From an uncultured Bacteroides sp. (GTDB taxonomy: Bacteria > Bacteroidota > Bacteroidia > Bacteroidales > Bacteroidaceae): a stretch of DNA of 64,000 bases. Position numbers and translations under genes: made by a program. This document shows positions 17,768 to 28,347 of this stretch, one piece after another. The stretch spans positions 1,054,001 to 1,118,000 of the forward strand of contig NZ_OY780936.1 of assembly GCF_963675905.1 (NCBI RefSeq), in the 5' to 3' direction. Under the pieces are notes generated by a model, which saw only the letters and a program-made list of their open reading frames with translations, was not told where the DNA came from and ran no database searches. Every line of letters starts with the position of its first letter. The first letter of the stretch is position 1.

Positions 17768-19066
17768 ATGATTTGGAACGAGAGTATCGAATGCATGGAT
17801 CGCGAAGAACTTCGCAAAATTCAGAGCATCAGATTGAAGAAAATGGTGGAATATGTATATCACAACACACCATTCTACCGTAAAAAAATGCAGGAATTGG
17901 GTCTTACTCCGGATGATATCAACGGAATAGAAGACATTACTAAACTTCCTTTTACCACAAAAACAGATTTAAGAGACAATTATCCATTCGGACTTTTTGC
18001 CGTTCCTATGTCGCAAATCGTGCGAATTCACGGATCTTCCGGTACAACAGGTAAACCAACCGTTGTGGGATATACACGAAAGGATCTTTCTTTGTGGACC
18101 GAATGTCTTTCACGCTGCTTTACTGCTTATGGAGCCGATAACAAAGATATATTTCAGATTGCTTATGGTTACGGACTTTTCACCGGTGGGCTAGGAGCTC
18201 ATTACGGTGCCGAAAACATTGGTGCTTCTGTTATTCCGATGTCCAGCGGAAACACCGATAAACAAATTCAGTTGATGCACGATTTCGGTACTACCGTGTT
18301 GTGCTGTACTCCATCATACGCACTTTTCATTGCTGATGCCATTAAGGATTCAGGTATTCCGAGAGGAGATTTCAAGCTCAAGGCAGGTGTGTTTGGTGCA
18401 GAACCATGGACTGAAAGTATGCGTAAGGAGATTGAAGAAAAGTTGGCTATCAAGGCTTATGATATCTACGGATTAAGTGAAATATCCGGTCCTGGAGTAG
18501 GTTTCGAATGCGAACACCAGAGCGGAACTCACCTTAACGAAGATCATTTCTTCCCCGAAATTGTAGATCCTCACACTTTGCAACCAGTAGAACCCGGTGA
18601 GCAGGGAGAATTGGTGTTTACTCACTTAACCAAAGAAGGTATGCCGCTTCTGCGTTACCGCACAAAAGACCTTACAGCCCTTCACTACGAGAAATGTGAT
18701 TGTGGCCGTACATTGGTTCGTATGGAAAGAATTCTTGGCAGAAGTGACGATATGCTTATTATTCGTGGAGTAAATGTTTTCCCAACTCAAATAGAATCTG
18801 TAATTTTGGAGCTGCCGGAATTTGAACCGCATTATCTGCTTACTGTAGATCGTGTGAACAATACCGATAGAATGGAACTAAAAGTAGAGGCTCGTCCGGA
18901 GTTTTACTCAGATGAGATAAATAAGATGCTTGCATTGAAGAAGAAGATCACTTCACGTTTGCAGAGCGTTCTTGGGTTAGGAGTTGATGTTAAAATCGTT
19001 GAGCCACGCAGCATCGAAAGAAGTGTAGGTAAAGCAAAACGAGTAATTGATAACAGAAAACTTTAA
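17768..19066 (+). CDS. paaK: Phenylacetate-CoA ligase family protein
   Basis: A 432-aa adenylate-forming enzyme that activates aryl acids (phenylacetate, possibly indoleacetate) to CoA thioesters. The AMP-binding loop HGSSGTTGKPTVVGYT, the IYGLSEISGPG motif and the C-terminal lid with RGVNVFPTQIE are intact. In gut anaerobes it is paired with an ACT-domain protein, here 52 bp downstream, and is associated with aromatic amino-acid fermentation via 2-oxoacid ferredoxin oxidoreductases. Those oxidoreductase genes are not in the window. The name follows the family; the true substrate is unproven. Confidence 0.9.
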   Translation: MIWNESIECMDREELRKIQSIRLKKMVEYVYHNTPFYRKKMQELGLTPDDINGIEDITKLPFTTKTDLRDNYPFGLFAVPMSQIVRIHGSSGTTGKPTVVGYTRKDLSLWTECLSRCFTAYGADNKDIFQIAYGYGLFTGGLGAHYGAENIGASVIPMSSGNTDKQIQLMHDFGTTVLCCTPSYALFIADAIKDSGIPRGDFKLKAGVFGAEPWTESMRKEIEEKLAIKAYDIYGLSEISGPGVGFECEHQSGTHLNEDHFFPEIVDPHTLQPVEPGEQGELVFTHLTKEGMPLLRYRTKDLTALHYEKCDCGRTLVRMERILGRSDDMLIIRGVNVFPTQIESVILELPEFEPHYLLTVDRVNNTDRMELKVEARPEFYSDEINKMLALKKKITSRLQSVLGLGVDVKIVEPRSIERSVGKAKRVIDNRKL

Positions 19067-19118
19067 TTAATCTGAATATTGATCTGATCATAATTATTAT
19101 ATTATAAATCAAAACGTT

Positions 19119-19544
19119 ATGATAGCAAAACAATTGTCGATTTTTTTGGAAAACAAATTCGGCCGACTAACAGAGGTTACTGAAATTTTAGCAAAAGAGG
19201 GTATTAACCTTTCAGCTTTATGTATTGCCGAGAATGCAGATTTCGGCATCCTTCGTGGCATTGTTTCCGATCCGGACAAAGCATATAAGGTTTTAAAAGA
19301 GAATCATTTTGCCGTTAATATAACAGACGTAGTGGGTATTAACTGCCCTAACGTTCCCGGAGCGCTTGCCAAAGTGCTTAACTATCTTTCTGAAGCAGGA
19401 GTGTTTATTGAATACATGTATTCCTTTGCAAACAACGATTCGGCAAATGTAATTATACGTCCTACTGATATGGAAACCTGCATCAAGGTTTTAACAGAAA
19501 AGAAGGTGGAACTTTTAGCTGCAAGTGATTTGTACAGACTGTAA
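19119..19544 (+). CDS. ACT-domain amino-acid-binding protein
   Basis: A 141-aa protein of two tandem ACT domains (first about 1-70, beginning QLSIFLENKFGRLTEVTEIL; second about 72-141, beginning INCPNVPGALAKVLNYL). ACT pairs bind amino acids and usually regulate enzymes. Directly following paaK, it probably senses an aromatic or branched amino acid and modulates the ligase or its oxidoreductase partner (inference). No DNA-binding domain is present. Confidence 0.88.
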   Translation: MIAKQLSIFLENKFGRLTEVTEILAKEGINLSALCIAENADFGILRGIVSDPDKAYKVLKENHFAVNITDVVGINCPNVPGALAKVLNYLSEAGVFIEYMYSFANNDSANVIIRPTDMETCIKVLTEKKVELLAASDLYRL

Positions 19545-19623
19545 AAAGAGAATTCTATATTTGTAATCATAATTTTTGTATTAAAAAACATTGAAAAATT
19601 GTGTATTATTCAAAGGGATTCAG

Positions 19624-19631
19624 TAACTTTG
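19624..19631 (+). promoter_or_regulatory. -7 box of the bamD promoter
   Basis: TAACTTTG is a perfect TAnnTTTG box 18 bp before the bamD start. ATTG lies 22 bp upstream as a weak -33 element. Confidence 0.5.
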
Positions 19632-19649
19632 CGCATTATTTTGAATGAA

Positions 19650-20453
19650 ATGAAAAGAAATATCATCCTTACAATACTTATAGCTGGAGCTCTATCATCT
19701 TGTGGAGAATATAATAAAATATTGAAAAGTACTGATTATGAGTACAAATACGAGGCTGCAAAGAATTACTTTGCCAATGGTAAGTACTCAAAATCTGCCA
19801 CATTGCTGGAAGATATGCTTATTCAGCTAAAGGGAACTGATAAAGCTGAGGAATCTTTGTATATGCTTGCAATGAGTTATTATAATCAGGAGGATTATAG
19901 TACATCTTCTCATTATTTTACGACTTATTACAATACATATCCAAAAGGTCAGTTTACTGAATTAGCTCGTTTCCATTCTGGAAAATCATTGGGTTTGGAT
20001 ACTCCGGAACCTCGTTTGGACCAGTCTGGAACATACAAAGCAATTCAAGAGTTGCAGATGTTTTTGGAGTATTTCCCACAAAGTTCAAAGAAGCAGGAAG
20101 CTCAGGATATGATTTTTGCTTTGCAAGATAAGCTTGTGCAAAAAGAATATTTAGCTGCAAAGCTTTATTTTGATTTGGGAAATTATATGGGTAATAACTA
20201 TCAGTCTTGTGTAATCACTGCACAAAATGCTTTAAAGGATTATCCGTATGCAAAGCTTCGTGAAGACCTTTCAATCTTAGTACTTCGATCTAAATATCAG
20301 ATGGCAGTTCAAAGTATTCAAGAAAAGAAAGTAGAACGTTTCCGCGATGCAGTAGATGAATATTATGCATTCAAAAACGAATTCCCGGAAAGTAAATACT
20401 CGAAAGAGGTAGAAAAGATATTTAAAGAATCAAGCAAAGAGTTTAAAGATTAA
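19650..20453 (+). CDS. bamD: BamD-like outer-membrane assembly lipoprotein
   Basis: A periplasmic lipoprotein of the BAM complex that inserts beta-barrel proteins into the outer membrane. The frame opens at 19599, but the ATG at 19650 gives a proper lipoprotein signal (MKRNIILTILIAGALSSC, lipobox LSSC). The rest is TPR-like helices (YEAAKNYFANGKYSKSATLLE and later repeats), normal for BamD. It is followed by an omega-like RNA-polymerase subunit gene and a DUF4293 gene, a conserved Bacteroidales order. Confidence 0.9.
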   Translation: MKRNIILTILIAGALSSCGEYNKILKSTDYEYKYEAAKNYFANGKYSKSATLLEDMLIQLKGTDKAEESLYMLAMSYYNQEDYSTSSHYFTTYYNTYPKGQFTELARFHSGKSLGLDTPEPRLDQSGTYKAIQELQMFLEYFPQSSKKQEAQDMIFALQDKLVQKEYLAAKLYFDLGNYMGNNYQSCVITAQNALKDYPYAKLREDLSILVLRSKYQMAVQSIQEKKVERFRDAVDEYYAFKNEFPESKYSKEVEKIFKESSKEFKD

Positions 20454-20468
20454 TTACAAAATAGAATT

Positions 20469-20804
20469 ATGGATTACAAAAAAACAAATGCTCCAACAAA
20501 TACCATAACACGTGACATGATGGATCTGTGTTCCGATACTGGTAATGTTTATGAAACAGTTGCTATTATTGGTAAGCGTGCTAATCAGATTGGTGTGGAA
20601 ATTAAAAGCGATCTGTCTAAGAAATTGCAGGAGTTTGCTTCATATACAGATAATATGGAGGAAGTATTTGAAAATAGAGAGCAGATAGAAATCTCTCGCT
20701 ATTATGAAAAATTGCCTAAACCTGACTTAATTGCTGCTCAGGAATACCTTGAAGGTAAGGTTTATTACAGAAATCCATCAAAGGAAAAAGATAAATTGCA
20801 ATAA
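20469..20804 (+). CDS. RNA polymerase omega-like subunit (Rpb6/RpoZ family)
   Basis: A 111-aa protein of the Bacteroidetes omega/Rpb6 group. The signature NVYETVAIIGKRANQIG matches the omega motif that clamps the beta' C-terminus. It would help assemble RNA polymerase in the cytosol. It lies 15 bp after bamD and is followed by a terminator before DUF4293, so bamD and this gene probably share a transcript. Confidence 0.85.
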   Translation: MDYKKTNAPTNTITRDMMDLCSDTGNVYETVAIIGKRANQIGVEIKSDLSKKLQEFASYTDNMEEVFENREQIEISRYYEKLPKPDLIAAQEYLEGKVYYRNPSKEKDKLQ

Positions 20805-20817
20805 AAAGTCTTCAGGT

Positions 20818-20850
20818 AGGCCGTTTCTTTACTGAGGCGGCCTTTCTTTT
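20818..20850 (+). terminator. Terminator after the omega-like gene
   Basis: AGGCCG pairs with CGGCCT across a 14-nt loop, followed by TTCTTTTT. Confidence 0.65.
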
Positions 20851-20881
20851 TATATATTAAACAACCGAATTTTAAATAATT

Positions 20882-21337
20882 ATGATACAACGCATTCAAA
20901 GTATTTATTTATTGCTTGTAACAGCTCTGCTGACATCAAACATCTTCTTACCGATTGCTTCTTTTGTTGATAGTAAAGGGGTGACTTATCCGCTTACTCC
21001 GTTGCATGTTGCTTTTCCTGAAGCAGGGTTAAACTATACTCCCTGGGGGCAATTGGCATTACTTATTCTGGGTGCTTTAATTGCATTTGCTTCTATCTTC
21101 TTATACAAGAACAGAAAACTTCAAATAAGAATGAGTGTTTTTAATCTGCTTATTATGGCTGGTTTTTATAGTGTAGTATTGGTATCTGTAATTTTCTTAA
21201 AGAATAGTAGTAAAGCTGAGCTTAGTCCGTCATTTGGTCTTTGCCTGCCACTAATTGCCATGATTCTTAATTATCTTGCTATACGTGCTATCCGCAAAGA
21301 TGATGAGATGGTAAGAGCTGCTGATAGAATCAGATAA
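20882..21337 (+). CDS. DUF4293 four-helix membrane protein
   Basis: A 151-aa inner-membrane protein with four hydrophobic helices (starting MIQRIQSIYLLLVTALL) and a basic-acidic tail (AIRKDDEMVRAADRIR). The N-terminus MIQRIQSIYL is characteristic of DUF4293 proteins, which are confined to Bacteroidetes and have no known function. The position after the bamD/omega pair is conserved in this lineage as I know it. Confidence 0.85.
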   Translation: MIQRIQSIYLLLVTALLTSNIFLPIASFVDSKGVTYPLTPLHVAFPEAGLNYTPWGQLALLILGALIAFASIFLYKNRKLQIRMSVFNLLIMAGFYSVVLVSVIFLKNSSKAELSPSFGLCLPLIAMILNYLAIRAIRKDDEMVRAADRIR

Positions 21338-21490
21338 ATAGAGTGGAAGGTTTTGAGTAACGGAAGTCAAGAGGGGGATAACTTCAGATAAAATAAGATA
21401 AACATTCCCGATTTAAATAAATAGAACTTCTTGAGCTCTGAAAATATAATCAGTCCTAAATAACCGTTACAGGTTTCTGTGATAAAAGAT

Positions 21491-21538
21491 ATAAGAAAAG
21501 GGATTGTTCCGTAAAGTTGGAACAATCCCTTTTCTTAT
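21491..21538. terminator. Bidirectional terminator, DUF4293 / outer-membrane barrel
   Basis: A perfect 20-bp stem (arms 21491-21510 and 21519-21538) with an 8-nt loop. T-rich sequence on the right and A-rich sequence on the left let it act on both converging genes. Confidence 0.85.
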
Positions 21539-21588
21539 ACCTTTTTCTTTAGGCTTCACTTTTTTGCTTTACGGGTAAAACAGAGATT

Positions 21589-22275
21589 TTATTTTGTAAG
21601 ATCAAATAAGTAAGTCAGTCTTACGGAGATGGTGTTGTGCGATGACTTATCGAAGTTATTCACGTTTGTATTATCATTCTTAAAGAAATCCCCCAATCCC
21701 ATATAGTAACGTCCTTCTAATAAGAAATGCCCTACTTTTGAATTTATATCAAAACCGGCTCCTCCAACAATACCATAGTCAATCTTATTATTAGCCACTT
21801 TGTTATATTGGTAATTAACGTCGTTCGGTCGGTTACTTGCATCCCAGTCACTGCTGAAGTTCTCTTTTTCACTTAACAGGAAAGCCACCTGCGGTCCCAT
21901 ATTGATAAAGAATTGTGTACCATCTTCTTTACCAAACCCCAGATGAGCAAGGAATGGCATCTCAATATAGTTCATGGTGCGGCTATAAGTGTTTGTGTTT
22001 TCTTCAATCATTTCTTCCCATCCACGTTGAGAGAAGTTAAGCTCTACTTGAGTACCACAGGTAATCGCAAAATATTTTTCCGAGAGATAGCGGGCTGTTA
22101 ATCCTCCTACGTAGGCCATATATCCTTTCTGCTTAATAGTAGGATTGAATGATACGTTATTGTAATTAACACCGGCGTTGACCCCAACAGATAAATTATT
22201 TCTTTGTGCTCCCAACTGAGCTGATGCCGGAACTGATAAAGCCGCAAATAGTAGTGATATAATGTATTTATTCAT
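21589..22275 (-). CDS. Outer-membrane beta-barrel protein (PorT-like)
   Basis: About 228 aa. The open frame starts at 22293, but the ATG at 22275 begins a clean signal peptide (MNKYIISLLFAALSVPASAQ) and lies just after the upstream gene's stop. The mature part alternates polar and aromatic residues and ends in a strand (TISVRLTYLFDL) typical of outer-membrane barrels of the PorT/OMP_b-brl_2 type. It likely forms an 8-strand barrel. It is co-transcribed with the LysM gene upstream, which points to a shared envelope role. Function unknown. Confidence 0.8.
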   Translation of the reverse strand: MNKYIISLLFAALSVPASAQLGAQRNNLSVGVNAGVNYNNVSFNPTIKQKGYMAYVGGLTARYLSEKYFAITCGTQVELNFSQRGWEEMIEENTNTYSRTMNYIEMPFLAHLGFGKEDGTQFFINMGPQVAFLLSEKENFSSDWDASNRPNDVNYQYNKVANNKIDYGIVGGAGFDINSKVGHFLLEGRYYMGLGDFFKNDNTNVNNFDKSSHNTISVRLTYLFDLTK

Positions 22276-22279
22276 GATC

Positions 22280-24043
22280 TTATTCGAAATCATATTTAAT
22301 TAGTTCATAGTTCTTGGAGAAATTTACGAAGAAAACCTTCTTATTGATAAATCCTCCCCAGTTATTTACACGTTGAAAATTAAAACCGGTTTGTATAGGG
22401 TGAAAAGAATTTATTTGAGAAAGATGCTTTTCGAATCCTGTACCATATTCAGATAAAGCATTCAGGAAGAAATATCCCAGATCAAATCCTAGCATTCCAA
22501 ACTTTGGGTATGTGTTTATCATATCCTTGCTATACCATTTCCGGTATGAAGATATGAATTTAACCGTTTCAGGCAACAGGTTGTTGGTGTAAAACGAAGA
22601 ATAAAAATAAGTATCCAGTTCGTAGAACTTTTCCAAATGATCATGCGTATATGTCTGCCATTCAGGATAACCAAACAAATGGATAGATGTTGCAGTATTC
22701 TCTCTTGCCAACAACTGCAATTGCGGCAGCAACCTTATTAGGGTTACATTAGAACCCGAAGTAGGAATAAATACATTCTCTTTCGTGGTGCTTAGTGCTG
22801 CACTTAAAACAGCTGCATCATGCGAAGCCTTAAGCTCTTTAAAAGTAATGTTATTGCTTAAAAGCTCATGCTTGAATCCATTAATAAATTCCTTCTTTTC
22901 ACCTTTTTTGTCCTCCGCATCCAGGAATATAATGTTGGGTGAAGTAAACTTGCGCATAAAGTGCTCGTAGACTTCGGAATATAAATAAGACTGCGGAGTA
23001 TTAATCTGGAATACAGAAGGATTATTAAACACCTCATTATCTTTAGAGCTAAAAGGGATAACAAGCTTTATATTGTTTTCTTTAGCAAAGGTAGCCAATG
23101 GCTTTATCTGGCTATTATATAACGGTCCGAAAATAATATTCATTCCTTTTAATTCCTCTTTAGCAAGAATTGCATTAATTGAGGCAGGTGAATTACCGGA
23201 GTCGTAAGTATAGATATCCAGAGATGTTCCTTTTCTCTTTAAACTGTCTGCAGCCATAAGAAAACCTTCGTAAAATTCAACCATACGGGCCGATTCTGCT
23301 TTCTTACCGGTATCGAGCATGAATGGTAAAATCACTGCAGCCTTTATAGTAGAAAGCTTTTTATCTCTGTTCTTTTTAGCGTTGAATAGCTCAGTATCGC
23401 TAGGAATTACTTTTGCTTCCACTTTAGGAGTAGGATAGGGAATACAAATAAACTTTCCCTTTTTCAATCCTTTTTTTATTTCCGGATTAGCAGCAATCAA
23501 TTCCTCCTGCGTAACGCTGTATTCCTGACTGATACTAAAGATTGTTTCTTTCCTTTTCACCTTATGCATATCCTTGCATTTGGGTTCTACTGCCGGACGG
23601 ATAGCAGGTTGAGATTTAGTTGCTTTTACCTTCTCGCTATCTATTGTAGAATTAGCAGGCAATACAATAACTTGTCCCACTTTAAAGTTATCGGTACTTA
23701 ATCCCGGATTTATGTCACAAATATCCTCAGCAGTTATGTTATACTTAACAGTGAGCCCATAAAGAGTTTCTCCGCTTTGTATTGTATGAAATTGTCTGGA
23801 TTGTTTCTTTGTCTTGTTCTGAGGAATACGAAGCTTTTGTCCTGCATAAAGCTTTTCGCTGCATCCGGGATTCAACTTAATAATATCCACTGTAGCAACG
23901 TTATATGTGCTGGCAATTGAATAAAGACTTTGTCCCTTTTCAATAGTATGAAGAAAAAATGAATTACTTTCCTGCGCTATTACGGTGTTACAGGAAAAGC
24001 CTGCAAACAGCAAAGCAACATATAGTGATTTAAGTGAATTCAT
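22280..24043 (-). CDS. Exported LysM protein with periplasmic-binding-protein-like domain
   Basis: About 587 aa from ATG 24043, which starts a signal peptide ending near VIAQ|ES; the frame is open to 24088. Three LysM repeats follow (HTIEKGQSLYSIASTYNV, HTIQSGETLYGLTVKYNI and KVKRKETIFSISQEYSV), which bind peptidoglycan. The C-terminal ~330 residues resemble the Peripla_BP_6/LpoA-like substrate-binding fold. LpoA uses such a domain to activate penicillin-binding proteins, so a role in cell-wall synthesis control is an inference. It overlaps the open frame of the barrel gene behind it. Confidence 0.85.
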   Translation of the reverse strand: MNSLKSLYVALLFAGFSCNTVIAQESNSFFLHTIEKGQSLYSIASTYNVATVDIIKLNPGCSEKLYAGQKLRIPQNKTKKQSRQFHTIQSGETLYGLTVKYNITAEDICDINPGLSTDNFKVGQVIVLPANSTIDSEKVKATKSQPAIRPAVEPKCKDMHKVKRKETIFSISQEYSVTQEELIAANPEIKKGLKKGKFICIPYPTPKVEAKVIPSDTELFNAKKNRDKKLSTIKAAVILPFMLDTGKKAESARMVEFYEGFLMAADSLKRKGTSLDIYTYDSGNSPASINAILAKEELKGMNIIFGPLYNSQIKPLATFAKENNIKLVIPFSSKDNEVFNNPSVFQINTPQSYLYSEVYEHFMRKFTSPNIIFLDAEDKKGEKKEFINGFKHELLSNNITFKELKASHDAAVLSAALSTTKENVFIPTSGSNVTLIRLLPQLQLLARENTATSIHLFGYPEWQTYTHDHLEKFYELDTYFYSSFYTNNLLPETVKFISSYRKWYSKDMINTYPKFGMLGFDLGYFFLNALSEYGTGFEKHLSQINSFHPIQTGFNFQRVNNWGGFINKKVFFVNFSKNYELIKYDFE

Positions 24044-24236
24044 GTATTTAAATATCATTTTTATTTTATGCTTCAAAATGAAAAGCAAAGGTACAAAAAT
24101 CTGTTATATTCACATTATATAATCAGTTAAGAAAATAATATTCCCTTTTTTAATTAAATATTTCAGTAGGAAACATTAATTTTGCAAATATCACGTTAGG
24201 TATATATCTGTAACGAGAAATGATATAATTGTTCAC

Positions 24237-24989
24237 ATGAATTCAGAACATAGTAAAAAGAAGGATACTTTAGCCGCTAACAAGCTTTATATAGTCTTGT
24301 TATGCTTTTCTTTATCTCTTTTCCTGCTTCCGTTAAACGGTCAGGCTCAAGAGATTAAGGCAAGCCCTGTAGCCAAGCAGTTGTCAGAAAATGGTACGGC
24401 TGCTGACGGCGAAACTATTGAACCAGGCGGACAATTTACCGGTTCAGCACCCATGGAAGTAGAATTTATATCCAATGTAGCAGATGCATCATCAACGTTA
24501 CGATATGAGTGGAAGTTCTCTGATAAGGCAGATTTTTCTTCCATACTTTTAAGTCGTTATGATGAAGTGGTAACATATACATTTACTACTTCCGGAACAT
24601 ATTATATAAAGCTTTATATCACTGATACAGCGATGAGCGTAACGTACGAGTCGGATGCTTTTACAGTGATAATAAGTGAGTCGGAGTTGAAAGTACCTAA
24701 CGCATTCTCGCCTAACGGAGATGGTGTGAATGATGTGTTTAAAGTAAAACATAAGTCATTGGTAAAATTCAATGCAGTTGTGTTTAACAGATGGGGACAA
24801 GAACTCTATAAATGGAATAATCCTGAAGAAGGGTGGGATGGAACATCCCATGGAAAAGCCGTGAAAGACGGAGTTTACTTCATTGTTGTAAACGCTGTAG
24901 GGTCGGATGGAATTAAGTATAATCATAAAGGAGATATAAATATTCTGCGTGGTTTCGGTAGTAGTGCTACAGGAACAACAGGAGAATAA
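24237..24989 (+). CDS. Secreted protein with gliding-motility-type (T9SS type B) C-terminal domain
   Basis: A 250-aa protein. After a signal peptide (LSLFLLPLNGQAQ, about residues 22-38) comes a PKD-like beta-sandwich (about 60-150). The C-terminal domain has the CHU_C/gliding signature VPNAFSPNGDGVNDVFKV, then FNRWGQELYKW and GWDGTSHGKAVKDGVYF. Such domains direct export by the type IX secretion system. Its first gene neighbour downstream is uvrA, 9 bp away, a tight spacing that suggests shared transcription without an obvious functional link. Ligand unknown. Confidence 0.85.
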   Translation: MNSEHSKKKDTLAANKLYIVLLCFSLSLFLLPLNGQAQEIKASPVAKQLSENGTAADGETIEPGGQFTGSAPMEVEFISNVADASSTLRYEWKFSDKADFSSILLSRYDEVVTYTFTTSGTYYIKLYITDTAMSVTYESDAFTVIISESELKVPNAFSPNGDGVNDVFKVKHKSLVKFNAVVFNRWGQELYKWNNPEEGWDGTSHGKAVKDGVYFIVVNAVGSDGIKYNHKGDINILRGFGSSATGTTGE

Positions 24990-24998
24990 ATTAAAGAT

Positions 24999-27842
24999 AT
25001 GGCTGAAGAAAAAGATCAGGTAAGTGTGTATGGTGCGCGTGTGCACAATTTAAAGAATATAGATGTAAGTATACCTCGTAATAGCTTAACGGTTATTACA
25101 GGACTAAGCGGAAGCGGAAAGTCTTCATTAGCATTTGATACAATCTTTGCAGAAGGACAGCGTAGATACATTGAAACGTTTTCTACCTATGCCCGAAACT
25201 TTTTAGGAAATATGGAGCGTCCGGATGTAGATAAAATCACCGGACTGAGCCCTGTTATTTCCATCGAGCAAAAAACAACCAACAAGAATCCCCGTTCTAC
25301 GGTGGGAACCACTACCGAAGTGTATGATTACCTGCGTTTGCTTTATGCAAGAGCCGGAGAGGCATACTCGTACCTTTCGGGTGAGAAGATGGTGAAATAT
25401 ACAGAAGAGCAGATTCTTAATCTGATACTTCATGATTATAAAGGCAAAAAAATCTATTTGCTGGCACCGCTTGTAAAGGCAAGAAAAGGACATTACAAAG
25501 AACTTTTCGAGCAGATCAGGAAAAAAGGCTATCTCAATATTCGTGTTGATGGCGATATCAGAGAAATTATGCACGGCATGAAGCTCGATCGTTATAAGAA
25601 TCACGATATAGAAGTGGTTATCGACAAGATGGTAGTTGGTGATAAAGACGATCAACGCCTCAAACAAAGTGTGGCCACAGCTATGCACCTAGGTGATGGA
25701 TTGCTGATGATACTCGATGCACAGTCACTAAGCGTACGTCATTACAGTAAACGACTGATGTGTCCTGTTACCGGTCTGGCTTATCGCGAACCGGCTCCAC
25801 ATAACTTCTCATTCAATTCCCCTCAGGGAGCTTGTCCAAAGTGTAAAGGCCTTGGAGTTATCAATCGTATTGATATAGATAAGATCATTCCTGATCGAAA
25901 CCTTTCAATTCACGAAGGAGGTATAGTTCCACTCGGTAAGCATAGGAATATTATGATATTCTGGCAGATTATTTCAATTCTTGAGAGATACGAAGCCAAA
26001 CTGAAAACGCCAATCAAAGATCTTCCCGATGATGCCATCGAAGATATACTATACGGATCAGATGAAAGAGTAAGGCTAGACCACACTCTTATAGGCTCTT
26101 CCTCCGATTATTTTGTAACCTTCGAGGGAGTGATAAAGTACATCATGATGATGCAGGAAAAGGATGTGTCGGCTACCGCACAGAAGTGGGCCGAACAGTT
26201 CTCTGTAACTACAGAATGTCCTGAGTGTAAAGGAGCAAAGCTCAATAAAGAAGCATTGCATTACCGTATTCACGATAAGAATATCAATGAGCTTTCGTCT
26301 ATGGACCTGTCCGAGCTTTATGAATGGCTCAACAACGTAGATCAGTTCCTTGGCGACAAGCAAAAGATGATTGCTACCGAGATATTAAAAGAAATACGTA
26401 CCCGACTGAAATTCCTGCTCGATGTAGGTTTGGAATATCTTTCGCTTAAACGAACCTCGGCAACACTATCAGGTGGTGAGAGCCAGCGAATTCGCCTTGC
26501 TACCCAGATTGGTTCTCAGTTGGTAAATGTACTATATATCCTCGACGAGCCTAGTATCGGATTGCATCAGCGAGATAATGAGAAACTAATCAAATCATTG
26601 ATGGCTTTGCGAGATTCGGGTAACTCCGTTATAGTAGTAGAGCACGACAGAGACATGATGCTTGCTGCCGATTACGTGGTAGATATGGGTCCTAAGGCCG
26701 GACGTCTGGGAGGTGAAGTTGTCTTTGCAGGAACCCCTGCCGAGATGCTTAAAACAAACACCCTGACTTCCATGTACCTCAATGGACTGAAAAGAATAGA
26801 AATACCTGAAAAGAGAAGAGAAGGCAACGGACTAACCTTAACCCTGAAAGGGGCCAAAGGTAATAACCTGAAAGGGGTAGATGTTGATTTCCCACTCGGA
26901 AAGCTCATTTGTGTAACCGGAGTATCGGGTAGTGGTAAATCGTCATTGATAAACAATACACTTCAGCCTATTCTTTCGCAGAAGTTCTATCATTCATTGC
27001 AAGACCCGTTGCCATACGATTCAATAGAAGGACTCGAAAACATAGATAAGGTGGTAAATGTAGACCAGTCTCCACTTGGAAGAACTCCCCGTTCAAATCC
27101 GGCAACTTATACCGGTGTGTTCTCGGATATTCGTTCCCTGTTTGTAGGTCTGCCCGAAGCCAAGATCAGAGGTTATAAAGCCGGACGATTCTCCTTTAAT
27201 GTATCAGGCGGACGATGCGAAGCCTGCTCGGGTAACGGATATAAAACCATAGAGATGAACTTCCTGCCAGATGTATATGTGCCATGCGAAATATGCCACG
27301 GTAAGCGATACAACAGAGAAACCCTCGAGGTTCGTTTCAAAGGAAAATCCATTGCCGATGTGCTCGATATGACCATCAGTCGTGCCGTTGAATTCTTCGA
27401 AAACGTTCCGCAGATTCTTAACAAGATAAAGGTGCTCGAGGAAGTTGGCCTTGGATACATACGCCTGGGACAACCTTCAACCACCCTTTCCGGTGGAGAG
27501 AGTCAGCGTGTGAAGCTAGCCACGGAGCTTGCCAAGAGAGATACCGGCAAAACACTCTATATACTCGATGAACCAACTACCGGACTTCATTTCGAGGATA
27601 TCCGCGTGTTGATGGGAGTACTTAATAAACTGGTCGATAAAGGAAACACAATCATTGTTATCGAGCACAACCTGGACGTTATCAAGATGGCCGATTACAT
27701 TATTGATATGGGCCCCGAAGGCGGTAAAGGCGGCGGACATCTCCTTTGCTGTGGAACCCCCGAAGAGGTAGCCAAATGTGATAAAGGCTACACTACTAAG
27801 TTTTTGAAAAATGAATTAGAGTATGAGTACGAAAATAAATAA
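24999..27842 (+). CDS. uvrA: Excinuclease ABC subunit A
   Basis: The damage-recognition ATPase of nucleotide excision repair, acting with UvrB (15343-17373). 947 aa, full length. Two ABC cassettes are visible: Walker A GLSGSGKS (35-42) and a second GVSGSGKSS in the C-terminal half, each with an LSGGESQR signature. Zinc-finger cysteines occur as [16 protein letters not shown] and CEACSGNGY. The start ATG is 9 bp after the upstream gene; the 3' end overlaps ybaK by 20 bp. Confidence 0.98.
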   Translation: MAEEKDQVSVYGARVHNLKNIDVSIPRNSLTVITGLSGSGKSSLAFDTIFAEGQRRYIETFSTYARNFLGNMERPDVDKITGLSPVISIEQKTTNKNPRSTVGTTTEVYDYLRLLYARAGEAYSYLSGEKMVKYTEEQILNLILHDYKGKKIYLLAPLVKARKGHYKELFEQIRKKGYLNIRVDGDIREIMHGMKLDRYKNHDIEVVIDKMVVGDKDDQRLKQSVATAMHLGDGLLMILDAQSLSVRHYSKRLMCPVTGLAYREPAPHNFSFNSPQGACPKCKGLGVINRIDIDKIIPDRNLSIHEGGIVPLGKHRNIMIFWQIISILERYEAKLKTPIKDLPDDAIEDILYGSDERVRLDHTLIGSSSDYFVTFEGVIKYIMMMQEKDVSATAQKWAEQFSVTTECPECKGAKLNKEALHYRIHDKNINELSSMDLSELYEWLNNVDQFLGDKQKMIATEILKEIRTRLKFLLDVGLEYLSLKRTSATLSGGESQRIRLATQIGSQLVNVLYILDEPSIGLHQRDNEKLIKSLMALRDSGNSVIVVEHDRDMMLAADYVVDMGPKAGRLGGEVVFAGTPAEMLKTNTLTSMYLNGLKRIEIPEKRREGNGLTLTLKGAKGNNLKGVDVDFPLGKLICVTGVSGSGKSSLINNTLQPILSQKFYHSLQDPLPYDSIEGLENIDKVVNVDQSPLGRTPRSNPATYTGVFSDIRSLFVGLPEAKIRGYKAGRFSFNVSGGRCEACSGNGYKTIEMNFLPDVYVPCEICHGKRYNRETLEVRFKGKSIADVLDMTISRAVEFFENVPQILNKIKVLEEVGLGYIRLGQPSTTLSGGESQRVKLATELAKRDTGKTLYILDEPTTGLHFEDIRVLMGVLNKLVDKGNTIIVIEHNLDVIKMADYIIDMGPEGGKGGGHLLCCGTPEEVAKCDKGYTTKFLKNELEYEYENK

Positions 27843-28311
27843 AACCAATGCAGCACGCCTGCTCGACAAAGCAAAAATAGCATACCAACTGATACCTTAC
27901 GAAGTAGACGAAAGCGATTTAAGTGCCGTGCATGTGGCAGCCCAGCTAGGAGAGAACGTAGATCAGGTTTTCAAGACCCTGGTACTGCTTGGAGATAAAA
28001 CCGGTCATTTTGTATGCATCGTTCCCGGAGACAGAGAAGTAAACCTAAAACTGGCTGCAAAAGTATCCGGCAATAAGAGTTGCGACATGATTCCGATGAA
28101 AGAATTGCTTCCCACAACCGGATACATCCGTGGTGCATGTTCTCCCATAGGAATGAAGAAACATTTTCCTACCTACATTCACAACACCTGTATGGATTTT
28201 CCATACATATACGTTAGTGCGGGACAGAGAGGATTGCAGTTAAAAGTCGATCCCAAGGAGCTTATTAAAGAAGTGCGTGCAGAAGTCTGCATACTTTTTA
28301 CAGAAGAATAA
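27823..28311 (+). CDS. ybaK: Cys-tRNA(Pro)/Cys-tRNA(Cys) deacylase YbaK
   Basis: A 162-aa trans-editing enzyme that removes cysteine mis-loaded on tRNA-Pro. Family marks include TNAARLLDKAKIAYQL, the VFKTLVLLGD strand with the catalytic lysine and the GYIRGACSPIGMKK loop. It overlaps uvrA by 20 bp in another frame, implying translational coupling, and lies ahead of the FKBP gene by 36 bp. The function is well established for the family. Confidence 0.92.
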   Translation: MSTKINKTNAARLLDKAKIAYQLIPYEVDESDLSAVHVAAQLGENVDQVFKTLVLLGDKTGHFVCIVPGDREVNLKLAAKVSGNKSCDMIPMKELLPTTGYIRGACSPIGMKKHFPTYIHNTCMDFPYIYVSAGQRGLQLKVDPKELIKEVRAEVCILFTEE

Positions 28312-28347
28312 TTAATTTAATCATAAAAAACAATTTAAACAAAACCG